A stretch of 55,289 bases of DNA, taken from assembly GCA_910585455.1 (NCBI GenBank), contig CAJUEL010000033.1:1-55289 (forward strand), given 5' to 3'. This document shows, one piece after another, positions 42,658-50,809 of the stretch (position 1 is the first letter of the stretch; the number at the start of each line of letters is the position of its first letter). The notes below the pieces were generated by a model. The model searched no databases. It saw nothing but the letters and a program-made list of their open reading frames with translations, and was not told the origin of the DNA. Source of the DNA: an uncultured Eisenbergiella sp. GTDB lineage: Bacteria > Bacillota > Clostridia > Lachnospirales > Lachnospiraceae. The position numbers and the translations under genes were made by a program.

Positions 42658-43944
42658 ATGATGAGACAAAAGGGGAGAATCGAATTTACCACATCGGACG
42701 CAAGCTGGAATGCCGGCTTTGCGTGGGCGAAGGAGCAGGCGCTGGCATACAGCCATGAGGGGGATCTGGTCGGCGACTGGTATGAAGCCGCGCTGCCCAA
42801 CAGGCAGGCTTTCTGCATGCGGGACGTCGCGCATCACGCCAGGGGGGCGGAGGCGCTGGGGCTTACGGCACATACGAAAAATATGCTGCTCCGGTTCGCG
42901 CAGGGCATTGCGGAAAGCAGACAGTTTTGCAGCTTCTGGGAAATTGACAAAGATTACCGGCCATGCCCGGTGGATTATGCGAGCGATCAGGATTTCTGGT
43001 ATAACCTTCCGGCCAACTTCGACGTCATGGACGCATGCTGGCGGATGTATGAAATGACGGGAGACAGGGATTATCTGTTTCAGTCGGATTTCGTCCGCTT
43101 TTATCAGCTGACGGTGGAAGAGTACGCAAAATGGTGGGACCAGGACGGCGACGGGCTTTTGGAACGCAAATATCCGGTCACCCGGCTGGGAATTCCATCC
43201 TATTGCGAGGATGATCAGTTTCACAGGGTACAGGCGCTTGTGGACCTTCTTGTAATTGAAATCAGAGGCTATCGGTCCGCGGCGGAGCTCTTTAAGCATC
43301 GGGGGGATGCGCAAAGAAGCACGCATTGCGGGCAAATGGCGGACAAACTGGACCGGCTTTTACAGGAAACCTGGTGGGATGAAAAAGAGCAGAGATATTA
43401 TGAAGTGAAGGATCAGGACGGCACGCTTTTGCATGGCAGGGAAAAGGGATATGCTTTGGGTCTCAGCTTAAGCCTCGGCTATTATCAGGTAATTCAGGAT
43501 GCAGACAGGCTTGCGCGATACCTTGATAGCCTTCATGAAGGGGCGAAAACGGGTGAGTTGATTGTGGAAAGTCTTTCCCATTACCCGGTATTGTTTTATC
43601 GCAACGGGCAGCCGCAACGGGGGGCGGAATGGCTCAAAGAGGTAATATCGCCTGATCTTCCCCGCAGGGAATATCCGGAGGTATCCTATGCGGTGGTGGA
43701 AGCGTTCATTTATGAAATGGCGGGCGTATGCCCGGATGGACCGCATGCTGCCGTGCGGATTTCGCCCAGGCTTCCGGAAGGGGTCGATTGGTTTCGGATC
43801 AAAAACCTTCCGTTTCTGGAGGGAGAGCTCGATATTTCGTTTGAAGAGGGGATGATTTCAGTCACAAACCGCACAGGCCGGACAATTTCAGTGAATGGAA
43901 GCGGGCTGGAACATAATGAAAGCGTGACAAAGAGCGCGGTATAG
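42658..43944 (+). CDS. Six-hairpin glycosidase-like protein
   Basis: A 428-residue protein without a signal peptide, so cytoplasmic. GDWYEAALPNRQAFCMRDVA and the repeating aromatic-acidic motifs (YWW/WWDQDGDGLLERKYPV, SYCEDDQFHR) fit an (alpha/alpha)6 barrel of the GH78/GH95/GH63-like superfamily. The exact family is unclear. Its place between permease and GH36 genes suggests it removes another sugar from the imported oligosaccharide. Confidence 0.75.
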   Translation: MMRQKGRIEFTTSDASWNAGFAWAKEQALAYSHEGDLVGDWYEAALPNRQAFCMRDVAHHARGAEALGLTAHTKNMLLRFAQGIAESRQFCSFWEIDKDYRPCPVDYASDQDFWYNLPANFDVMDACWRMYEMTGDRDYLFQSDFVRFYQLTVEEYAKWWDQDGDGLLERKYPVTRLGIPSYCEDDQFHRVQALVDLLVIEIRGYRSAAELFKHRGDAQRSTHCGQMADKLDRLLQETWWDEKEQRYYEVKDQDGTLLHGREKGYALGLSLSLGYYQVIQDADRLARYLDSLHEGAKTGELIVESLSHYPVLFYRNGQPQRGAEWLKEVISPDLPRREYPEVSYAVVEAFIYEMAGVCPDGPHAAVRISPRLPEGVDWFRIKNLPFLEGELDISFEEGMISVTNRTGRTISVNGSGLEHNESVTKSAV

Positions 43945-43956
43945 GAGGAAAGGTGC

Positions 43957-45705
43957 ATGGATACGCCTGTAGTTATAAAGGGGGAACGCTTTTTTGCCGG
44001 TTGTAAGAAAAGAACGGCAGGAGAAGACGTGGAGATATTTCATGTTTTATTGGAAGCAGGAGAAAAAGAGCAGGACTGGGAAGACGTACTGCTGGATTGG
44101 CGGGTCCCGTATCTGGATTGCGCCGGTATATGGAATCCGGTCTGCGGCTTCAACCGTTCGATTGATGCGGATTATTGCAGATTCCATAAGAGCATGACGG
44201 CGAGGTCGGCGCCTGTCGTCTGTATCTTCAGTGAAGACGGGGAAAACCGCTGTACGATCGCCGCTTCCGAGACGCGGGAGGCGATCGGCATTCGTGCGGG
44301 TGTGCGGGAAGAGAACGGCATGCTGGTCTGCCAGGTGCAGATTCCGGCGGCGCTTTTGGGAAATCAGAAGGTTTTCGAGCTGGATATCCGCATGGATACA
44401 GGAAAGAAGCCTTATTACCGCGCCATTGAGGATGTGTCCGCATGGTGGGAACAGGCGTGTGATATTGTTCCTGTATGCGCGCCGGATGTGGCGAAGGAGC
44501 CGGTATATTCCACCTGGTACGCATACCACCAGAATCTGATGGCGGAGGAAATCGAGGAGGAATGCAGCCTTGCGGTAAAGCTGGGCTTTCGAACCGTGAT
44601 TCTCGACGACGGCTGGCAGACGGATGACAACAACCGGGGCTATGCGTTTTGCGGGGATTGGGAAGTGTCCGGGAACCGTTTCCCGGATTTTGCGGCGCAT
44701 ATCCGTAAGGTCCACGATATGGGCCTGCGGTACATGATCTGGTACAGTGTGCCGTTTTTGGGAATGAAGTCTCAAAGATGGGAAGAATTTAAGGATATGC
44801 TGCTTTACGTGGATGAGAATCCGCTGATTCGGGCGGGCGTGCTGGATCCGCGTTATAAAAAGGTACGGGATTATCTGACAGATACCTATGCGGAAGCAAT
44901 GGAAAAATGGGATCTGGACGGATTGAAGCTGGATTTCGTGGATTGTATGGTCGAAACGCCGGATTCGCCCGCGTATGACCCGGAAAAAATGGATTTTGAC
45001 AGTGTGCAGGAAGCGTTGGACTGCCTGATGCGCGCGGTGTACGAACGGCTTTCGGAGAAAAAGAAGGACGTGATGATCGAGTTTCGGCAAAGCTATATCG
45101 GGCCCAATATGCGCCGCTACGGCAACATGTTCCGCGTGGGCGACTGCCCGGATTCGGCGATCCGCAACCGCGTGGGAATCGTGGATCTGCGCATGCTTTC
45201 CGGACAGACGGCGGTGCACAGCGATCCGCTGATGTGGCATGAGCAGGAGGAGCCGCAGGTGGCGGCGATCCAGATCATTTCCAGCATTTTCTCCACACCG
45301 CAGATTTCCGTGAAAATGAAGACACTTACGCCGGATATGCAGAGAATGCTCCGGTTCTGGATCAGCTTTATGCGGGAAAACAGAACGCTTTTGCAGGATC
45401 AGCCGATCTGTGCGTTAGAGCCGCATAACCTTTATCCGGTCGTGTGGACGCAGGATGAAAGCCGGGCAGTCATGGCGGTGTATAGTGAAAACCGGATTTT
45501 GCGGATACCGGATGACGTGAAAGAGTGCGTGATCTTAAACGGCACGAAGGGAAAACGCGTTGTGCTGGATACATGCGGCCAAAAAGGAAGCGTGACGGTA
45601 AGGGATTGCTTCGGAGAGGCTGTTGAAGCGCAGGTGAAGGACGGAGGATTTTACGAGGTCAGCGTACCGGTGGCCGGGCAGGTTTACTGGCAGGCGGAAG
45701 CGTAG
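43957..45705 (+). CDS. GH36-type alpha-galactosidase
   Basis: A 582-residue cytoplasmic enzyme. After an N-terminal beta domain, the barrel has STWYAYHQNL, VILDDGWQTDDNNRGY, the nucleophile strand LDGLKLDFVDCM, and RVGDCPDSAIRN where GH36 enzymes carry the acid/base aspartate. C-terminal beta domain follows. Shorter than the ~730-residue Bacillus/RafA type, so it belongs to the smaller GH36 subgroup and could prefer a related sugar. Last gene of the operon; a good terminator follows. Confidence 0.85.
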   Translation: MDTPVVIKGERFFAGCKKRTAGEDVEIFHVLLEAGEKEQDWEDVLLDWRVPYLDCAGIWNPVCGFNRSIDADYCRFHKSMTARSAPVVCIFSEDGENRCTIAASETREAIGIRAGVREENGMLVCQVQIPAALLGNQKVFELDIRMDTGKKPYYRAIEDVSAWWEQACDIVPVCAPDVAKEPVYSTWYAYHQNLMAEEIEEECSLAVKLGFRTVILDDGWQTDDNNRGYAFCGDWEVSGNRFPDFAAHIRKVHDMGLRYMIWYSVPFLGMKSQRWEEFKDMLLYVDENPLIRAGVLDPRYKKVRDYLTDTYAEAMEKWDLDGLKLDFVDCMVETPDSPAYDPEKMDFDSVQEALDCLMRAVYERLSEKKKDVMIEFRQSYIGPNMRRYGNMFRVGDCPDSAIRNRVGIVDLRMLSGQTAVHSDPLMWHEQEEPQVAAIQIISSIFSTPQISVKMKTLTPDMQRMLRFWISFMRENRTLLQDQPICALEPHNLYPVVWTQDESRAVMAVYSENRILRIPDDVKECVILNGTKGKRVVLDTCGQKGSVTVRDCFGEAVEAQVKDGGFYEVSVPVAGQVYWQAEA

Positions 45706-45777
45706 GGGCGTGTTCCGGCGGAATGCATGCTGGCAGGTTGCATGGTGAAAAAGCCGGAAGGCGACAGCAGACAGATC

Positions 45778-45817
45778 GGGATGGCAGGTACAGATTGTTT
45801 CTGCCATCCCTTTTTTT
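45778..45817 (+). terminator. Terminator of the alpha-galactoside operon
   Basis: GGGATGGCAG (45778-45787) pairs perfectly with CTGCCATCCC (45801-45810) and is followed by T7. Confidence 0.93.
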
Positions 45818-45820
45818 GTG

Positions 45821-46003
45821 TTGCAATCTGTATGGGATGTCTGCTATAATCAGGATAGCTTCTGCCAGGGCAGGGGAATCTGGATGTCTGGAAATTCTAT
45901 TTGAGAAAATATTTGCAGGGACAGTATTTTCTGAATCATTTTATCGGGCGCATCGCTTTGTATTTCCGGCAAATTCAGGAGAAATTTATATGGAGGATAA
46001 TGG
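45821..46003 (+). promoter_or_regulatory. Promoter and conserved leader of the second Rpn gene
   Basis: TTGCAA (45821-45826), 18 bases, TATAAT (45845-45850), then a ~155-base leader related along its length to 28324-28475. Both include a CAG(G)GAATCTG block and TGGAAATTCT. Confidence 0.75.
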
Positions 46004-46993
46004 ATGGGGAGGAAGGATAAGGCGCTTTGTCAATATTTGCGCAAGCCGGAGGTGTTCGCGGATTTTTGCAATGGTATCATTTATGGCGGTAAAAGGGTGA
46101 TTTTGGTTCGGGAGCTTGCGGAATCGCAGGAGGATTTCAGCAGGAGAAAGCGGGGGCGCGATGGTGTATTGCGCGCACCGCTGCGGGAGCGGGATGTCAG
46201 CAAGCTGCTTTGCCGGGAAGCGTTTCTTTTGAAAATTTCAATTGAAAATCAGGACAAAATCAATTATTGCATGCCGGTGCGGTGCATGGAATACGATGAG
46301 ATGGAAATAACAAAGCAGCTTCGCAGGCTGCAACAGCGCAATAAGGCAGATAAAACGCTAAAACCGGGAGCAGAGTTTTTATCAGGGATCAGAGAAACGG
46401 ACCGTTTGATTCCGGTGGCAACCATTGTATTTTACCACGGAGACGGCAAATGGACCGCTGCAACGCAATTACAGGATATGTTGGAAATGAGAGGGGTGGA
46501 CGGGCCGCTTCGGAAGCTGATAACGAATTACCGGATGAATATTGTGTGTCTGGAGGATTTACAGGAGGAGCACTTTGAAACGGGTTTGCGTGAAATGATT
46601 GCGTTAATGAAGCGGAGAAAAGACAAGGAAGCGTTTTATCAATATTGTTTTGTAAATGAAGAGCGTTTCAGCCGTCTGGATGTAGATACTTACGATCTTC
46701 TTTGTGCCATGCTGAATATGAAGCTGCCCGTTCAAAATAAAGAAAAGTATCGTAATCAAAACAGGGAGGATTATAATATGTGTGTTGCGATCAGAGAACT
46801 GATGAGAGATGAAAAAAGAAAAGGAATTGAGATTGGGAAAAAGTGGGGAGAAAAGCGAGGGGAAAAACGGGGAGAAGAGCGGCTTGGGATTCTGATTGAA
46901 AGGCTGATGAATGACGGCAGACAGGCGGAGATTTTATCAGCGAGCAGGAATGTGGCTTTGCGAAGAAAGCTTTATCTGGAGTATGATATATAG
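46004..46993 (+). CDS. Rpn-family PD-(D/E)XK nuclease/transposase-like protein
   Basis: A 329-residue member of the Rpn (recombination-promoting nuclease) and Transposase_31-like group. Key parts are KRGRDGVLRAPLRERDVSKL, ISIENQDKINYCMPVR (acidic-X-N/Q site), and PVATIVFYHGDGKWTAATQL. The C terminus has GEKRGEKRGEERLGILIE repeats that form a charged helix. Relatives cut DNA and are linked to mobile elements and phage defence. GGAGG precedes ATG 46004. Full-length counterpart of the shortened gene at 28476. Confidence 0.88.
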   Translation: MGRKDKALCQYLRKPEVFADFCNGIIYGGKRVILVRELAESQEDFSRRKRGRDGVLRAPLRERDVSKLLCREAFLLKISIENQDKINYCMPVRCMEYDEMEITKQLRRLQQRNKADKTLKPGAEFLSGIRETDRLIPVATIVFYHGDGKWTAATQLQDMLEMRGVDGPLRKLITNYRMNIVCLEDLQEEHFETGLREMIALMKRRKDKEAFYQYCFVNEERFSRLDVDTYDLLCAMLNMKLPVQNKEKYRNQNREDYNMCVAIRELMRDEKRKGIEIGKKWGEKRGEKRGEERLGILIERLMNDGRQAEILSASRNVALRRKLYLEYDI

Positions 46994-47084
46994 GATCGCA
47001 GCTTGGAGGGGAGAGTATGCATATGCGGAGTTGCAGTATGCATGGCGGCCGTGCAGGACTTTTATAGTACCTTTTTGGATACTA

Positions 47085-47133
47085 TCTTACAAAATAGTGC
47101 GGTCTTACATTTTTTGAAAAATATGGTTATAAT
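47085..47133 (+). promoter_or_regulatory. Promoter of copA with direct repeats
   Basis: TTACAT (47105-47110), 17 bases, TATAAT (47128-47133). TCTTACA occurs at 47085-47091 and 47103-47109, 18 bases apart. No CopY-box TACANNTGTA palindrome is present. The leader before the ribosome site is very short. Confidence 0.55.
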
Positions 47134-47159
47134 AATGTGGTCAGGAAGGAGGCGGTTGC

Positions 47160-49757
47160 TTGAAAAAGGAAGTTTACGATATCACCGGAATGTCCTGTGC
47201 GGCGTGTTCTGCGCGCATCGAGAAGGGGATTTCGTGTATGGACGGTGTGGAGCAGGTCAGCGTCAATCTGTTGAAAAACAGCATGGCGGTTTCTTATGAT
47301 GAAAACAGGCTGGATACGGGCGGCATCATCGCGAAGGTGGAAAACATAGGCTATGGCGCGTCCCTGCATGCAGGCGGCAGTGCGGGGAAAGGGCAGGAGA
47401 AAACGAACAGCGGCACGGATGCTGCAGCTTCGCAGATGCAGCTCATGAAAAAGAGGCTGATCGTTTCCCTCATTTTCACGATACCGCTTTTTTATATTTC
47501 CATGGGACATATGGCGGGATGGCCGTTGCCTGGATTTCTGCTGGGCATGGAAAACGCGATGATTTTCGCGTTCACGCAGTTTTTGCTGTTGCTGCCGGTT
47601 TTGGCGGCGGGCGGTCACTATTTTAAAAACGGGTTCAAAAATCTGTGGCATCGTTCGCCCAATATGGATTCGCTGATCGCGCTGGGCTCCGGTGCGGCGT
47701 TTGTATATGGCATTTACGCGATTTATAAAATCGCATGGGGCTTTGGACATGGCGATATGGAATTGGTTCACCACTTTTCCATGGATCTGTATTTTGAATC
47801 CTCGGGCATGATCCTGACGCTGATCACGCTGGGAAAATTTATGGAAGCGCGGGCAAAATCCCATACCTCTGAGGCGATCACGAAGCTGATGGATCTGGCG
47901 CCCAAAACCGCGCTGGTATTGCGGGACGGGCAGGAAACAGAGATTTCCGTGGACGATGTGTTAAAGGGCGATGTGCTTGTGGTGCGGGACGGAAATACGG
48001 TTCCGGTGGATGGCACCATTCTGGAGGGCTACGCCTCCGTGGACGAATCTGCGATCACAGGGGAGAGCATCCCGGTAGAAAAGCAGGCGGGTGACCGGGT
48101 GACCGGCGGCACGATCAATAAGACCGGATATTTCAAAATGGAAGCGACGGCAGTGGGCGAGAATACCACATTGTCCCAGATCATCGCCCTGGTGGATGAA
48201 GCGACCTCATCGAAAGCGCCGATCGCCAAGCTGGCGGACAGGGTCAGCGGCGTTTTCGTGCCGGTGGTCATTACCATCGCTGTGGCGGCAGCGATTATCT
48301 GGTTGGCGCTGGGGTACAGCTTTGAGTTTTCCCTGGCGATTGCGATATCCGTGCTGGTCATTTCCTGTCCCTGCGCGCTGGGTTTGGCAACGCCCACCGC
48401 GATCATGGTGGGAACCGGGCGCGGCGCGGCAAATGGTATTTTATTTAAGTCGGCGGAAGCGTTGGAGATCACCCATGGCATCGATACGGTGGTGCTGGAT
48501 AAGACGGGAACGGTCACGGAAGGAAAGCCTGTGGTGACGGATGTGATCGTAGCGGGAAATGTCTCGGAAAAAGAGCTTCTTGGCGTGGCGGCGGCGCTGG
48601 AAAAAATGTCCAGCCATCCGCTGGCGGAACCCATCGTGGAAAAGGCGGTTTTGGGCGGCATAGCGCTTGAAGAGGTGCAGGAATACCGGATGCTGCCGGG
48701 GCAGGGGATTTCCGGGCACATCGGTGCGCATATTTGTTATGCGGGAAACGTAAAGCTGATGGAGACCGCGGGCATTTCCGTGGCGGGCTTTGAGGATGCG
48801 CTGGAAAAGCTGGCGGATGAAGGAAAAACGCCGCTGTTGTTTGCAAAAGCGGCAAAAAACGGCGATTTGGCAAGGAAATCCAGCGTTCTTCTGGGGATTA
48901 TCGCCGTGGCGGATGTGATAAAGCCCACCAGCCGGGAGGCGGTGGAGCGGATGACGCAGATGGGCATGGATGTGATCATGCTCACCGGGGACAACGCCCG
49001 GACCGCAGAAGCGATCCGCAGGCAGGTTGGATTAAAGACTGTCATCGCCGAGGTGCTTCCCCAGGATAAGGAGAAAAAGATTCAAAGCCTGCAAAGGGAA
49101 GGCCGGAAGGTTGCCATGGTCGGCGACGGCATCAACGATGCGCCTGCTCTGGCGCGGGCGGATGTCGGCATTGCCATCGGCGCCGGGACCGACGTGGCGA
49201 TTGAATCCGCGGATATCGTCCTGATGAAGAGCGATCTGATGGATGTGCCATCGGCTGTGGCGCTGAGCCGTGCGGTAATGCGCAATATCCGCCAGAATCT
49301 TTTCTGGGCATTTTTCTATAACGCGATTGGTATTCCGGTGGCGGCGGGTGTATTATATAAGGGATTCGGAATTTTATTAAACCCGATGATCGGCGCGGCG
49401 GCGATGAGCTTTTCCTCCGTGTCAGTGGTTGGCAATGCGCTGCGGCTGCGGTTTTTTGCCCCGAAATGGAAGCAGGAAAGCGCGCAGACAGTGGTAGAGC
49501 AGGAACCGATGCAGTCAGAAAACAATATTAAAATAGAAGAAGGAGAAACAGCCATGAAAAAAACAGTAAAAATTGAAGGAATGATGTGCATGCACTGCGT
49601 AAAGGCGGTGGAAAAAGCCCTTACGGCGGTGGAGGGCGTGACGGCGGTAAACGTCAGCCTTGAGGAAAAGCAGGCGGTGGTAGAAGGTACCGCAACCGAT
49701 GACGCGGTAAAAGCGGCGATCGTGGAGGCGGGCTATGAGGTGACCCAGATCGCCTGA
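47160..49757 (+). CDS. copA: Copper-exporting P-type ATPase with terminal CopZ domain
   Basis: An 865-residue P1B-1 ATPase exporting Cu(I). TTG start with GGAGG 6-7 bases upstream. N-terminal metal-binding domain GMSCAAC (C13, C16); TGES actuator loop near 296; membrane metal site CPC at 403-405 (SCPCALG); phosphorylation aspartate D447 (DKTGT); GDGINDAPAL hinge; final membrane pair. Unusually, a second complete metal-binding domain (GMMCMHC) follows the last helix after an acidic linker, and its start codon has its own ribosome site. Confidence 0.93.
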   Translation: MKKEVYDITGMSCAACSARIEKGISCMDGVEQVSVNLLKNSMAVSYDENRLDTGGIIAKVENIGYGASLHAGGSAGKGQEKTNSGTDAAASQMQLMKKRLIVSLIFTIPLFYISMGHMAGWPLPGFLLGMENAMIFAFTQFLLLLPVLAAGGHYFKNGFKNLWHRSPNMDSLIALGSGAAFVYGIYAIYKIAWGFGHGDMELVHHFSMDLYFESSGMILTLITLGKFMEARAKSHTSEAITKLMDLAPKTALVLRDGQETEISVDDVLKGDVLVVRDGNTVPVDGTILEGYASVDESAITGESIPVEKQAGDRVTGGTINKTGYFKMEATAVGENTTLSQIIALVDEATSSKAPIAKLADRVSGVFVPVVITIAVAAAIIWLALGYSFEFSLAIAISVLVISCPCALGLATPTAIMVGTGRGAANGILFKSAEALEITHGIDTVVLDKTGTVTEGKPVVTDVIVAGNVSEKELLGVAAALEKMSSHPLAEPIVEKAVLGGIALEEVQEYRMLPGQGISGHIGAHICYAGNVKLMETAGISVAGFEDALEKLADEGKTPLLFAKAAKNGDLARKSSVLLGIIAVADVIKPTSREAVERMTQMGMDVIMLTGDNARTAEAIRRQVGLKTVIAEVLPQDKEKKIQSLQREGRKVAMVGDGINDAPALARADVGIAIGAGTDVAIESADIVLMKSDLMDVPSAVALSRAVMRNIRQNLFWAFFYNAIGIPVAAGVLYKGFGILLNPMIGAAAMSFSSVSVVGNALRLRFFAPKWKQESAQTVVEQEPMQSENNIKIEEGETAMKKTVKIEGMMCMHCVKAVEKALTAVEGVTAVNVSLEEKQAVVEGTATDDAVKAAIVEAGYEVTQIA
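49554..49757 (+). CDS. copZ: CopZ-like copper chaperone, nested in copA
   Basis: Same frame as copA. ATG 49554 is preceded by AAGGAG (49540-49545) with an ideal 8-base gap, so a separate 67-residue protein can be made. It begins MKKTVKIEGMMCMHCVKAVE, a complete HMA domain with the copper motif MXCXXC, exactly the size of free CopZ. The acidic 50-base stretch before it would act as a linker in the fused form. Both forms may be produced: a tethered donor domain and a free chaperone. Confidence 0.7.
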   Translation: MKKTVKIEGMMCMHCVKAVEKALTAVEGVTAVNVSLEEKQAVVEGTATDDAVKAAIVEAGYEVTQIA

Positions 49758-49762
49758 TGGGC

Positions 49763-49793
49763 GCTACCTGCCTGCATCGTGACAGGCGGTAGC
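49763..49793. terminator. Convergent hairpin between copA and araC
   Basis: GCTACCTGCCTG (49763-49774) pairs with CAGGCGGTAGC (49783-49793) with one mismatch. It contains the AraC stop codon and last codons. Confidence 0.65.
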
Positions 49794-50546
49794 AATATAT
49801 GCCCGGGGCGACATGCCGAAATGCTTTTTAAAAATTTTGGAAAAATGACAAATGTCATCATATCCGACCGACAGTGCGGCGGTGGAGGGGCGCTCCTGGT
49901 GGAGACGCATCAGCTCCGCCGCCTTTTTCAGGCGCAGATTGATCAGGTATTCGCCGGGCGGCATGCCGACCCTTTTGGAAAACAGGGTGGAAAAGTAACT
50001 GCGGTCCAGCCCCAGCCTGTCCGCGATTTCCTGTACGGTGATCCCCCTGGAATATTCGGAATGCATGCAGTTTAACGCTTTATCAATGACGTCCGCCCTG
50101 GGTTTTCCCTTTTCCAGAAGGAGCGCCACCAGCTTCCACAGGCAACCGGACAAAAAAGCGCTGCGTCCGTTCTCCATGCTGCCGCAGGCCTTCATCTCAT
50201 CAAACAGCTCACCCACATCCGGACAGGAGATCACCGGCTGCTCAAACACCTCCGGCAAAGCCTCCTGCGTCGTAAATCCGATCCATATATATTGCCACGG
50301 TCTGTCCCTGTCCGCCTCATAATAGGTTTCCATATAAGGCGGAATCACAAAAATCTCCCCCTCCCCAACCTCATGCGTAACCCCTTCCCGCGTAAAATAT
50401 CCCATACCGGAAACCACATAATGCAGCAGCCAATGCGTGCGCACCGCCGGTCCAAAATAATGTCCCGCCCGGCATATCTCCTGCCCGAACTGGACCGGGT
50501 TCAATCCGCCATAATGACAATCAATAATAATCTCCGCCTGTTCCAT
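49764..50546 (-). CDS. AraC-family regulator next to melA
   Basis: A 260-residue regulator: N-terminal cupin domain (THWLLHYVVSGMGYFTREG, EGEIFVIPPYMETYYEAD) and an AraC HTH pair (TVQEIADRLGLDRSYFSTLF, STAALSVGYDDICHFSKIFK). Divergent from the GH4 gene, its likely target. Promoter: TTGATT (50688-50683), 18 bases, TATAAT (50664-50659). Confidence 0.9.
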   Translation of the reverse strand: MEQAEIIIDCHYGGLNPVQFGQEICRAGHYFGPAVRTHWLLHYVVSGMGYFTREGVTHEVGEGEIFVIPPYMETYYEADRDRPWQYIWIGFTTQEALPEVFEQPVISCPDVGELFDEMKACGSMENGRSAFLSGCLWKLVALLLEKGKPRADVIDKALNCMHSEYSRGITVQEIADRLGLDRSYFSTLFSKRVGMPPGEYLINLRLKKAAELMRLHQERPSTAALSVGYDDICHFSKIFKKHFGMSPRAYIATACHDAGR

Positions 50547-50607
50547 TCAATTCACTCCTTATACATGCCGGCAACAGTCTGTCCCATCTGTCCGTTTCCT
50601 TTCTCAT

Positions 50608-50656
50608 GGTCTGCGCGTTTATCTCACGGACCTGCCTGAGCTGTTACCTGCATCCA
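50608..50656. repeat. Degenerate dispersed palindrome in the araC leader
   Basis: GGTCTGCGCG and GGACCTGCCTGAGCTGTTAC are recognisable pieces of the GTAACAG/CAGACC family, here within the 5' untranslated part of the araC mRNA. Confidence 0.5.
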
Positions 50657-50658
50657 AC

Positions 50659-50688
50659 ATTATAACAACTTCCCCCAACAAAAATCAA
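50659..50688 (-). promoter_or_regulatory. Promoter of the araC gene
   Basis: Minus strand TTGATT (50688-50683), 18 bases, TATAAT (50664-50659). For the opposing melA only TATGCT (50712-50717) is seen with a weak TTCTTT -35, consistent with activator dependence. Confidence 0.6.
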
Positions 50689-50809
50689 TTCTTTTTTAGA
50701 CACTTTTCTGTTATGCTGAATTTGAAATGTGTGAGGGGATGGAGCGCCGAAGAAAGCCGTTTGTGTCATCCCCGGCCTACACCACAAAAAAACAAGGAGG
50801 AGAGAGGGT

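Noticed and set aside
47085..47109. CopY/CsoR-type copper operator
   Set aside because: Only a direct repeat TCTTACA is present; the palindromic TACANNTGTA is absent, so no specific regulator can be named.
46994..47159. Small frames between Rpn and copA
   Set aside because: They have no ribosome site and cross the copA promoter.
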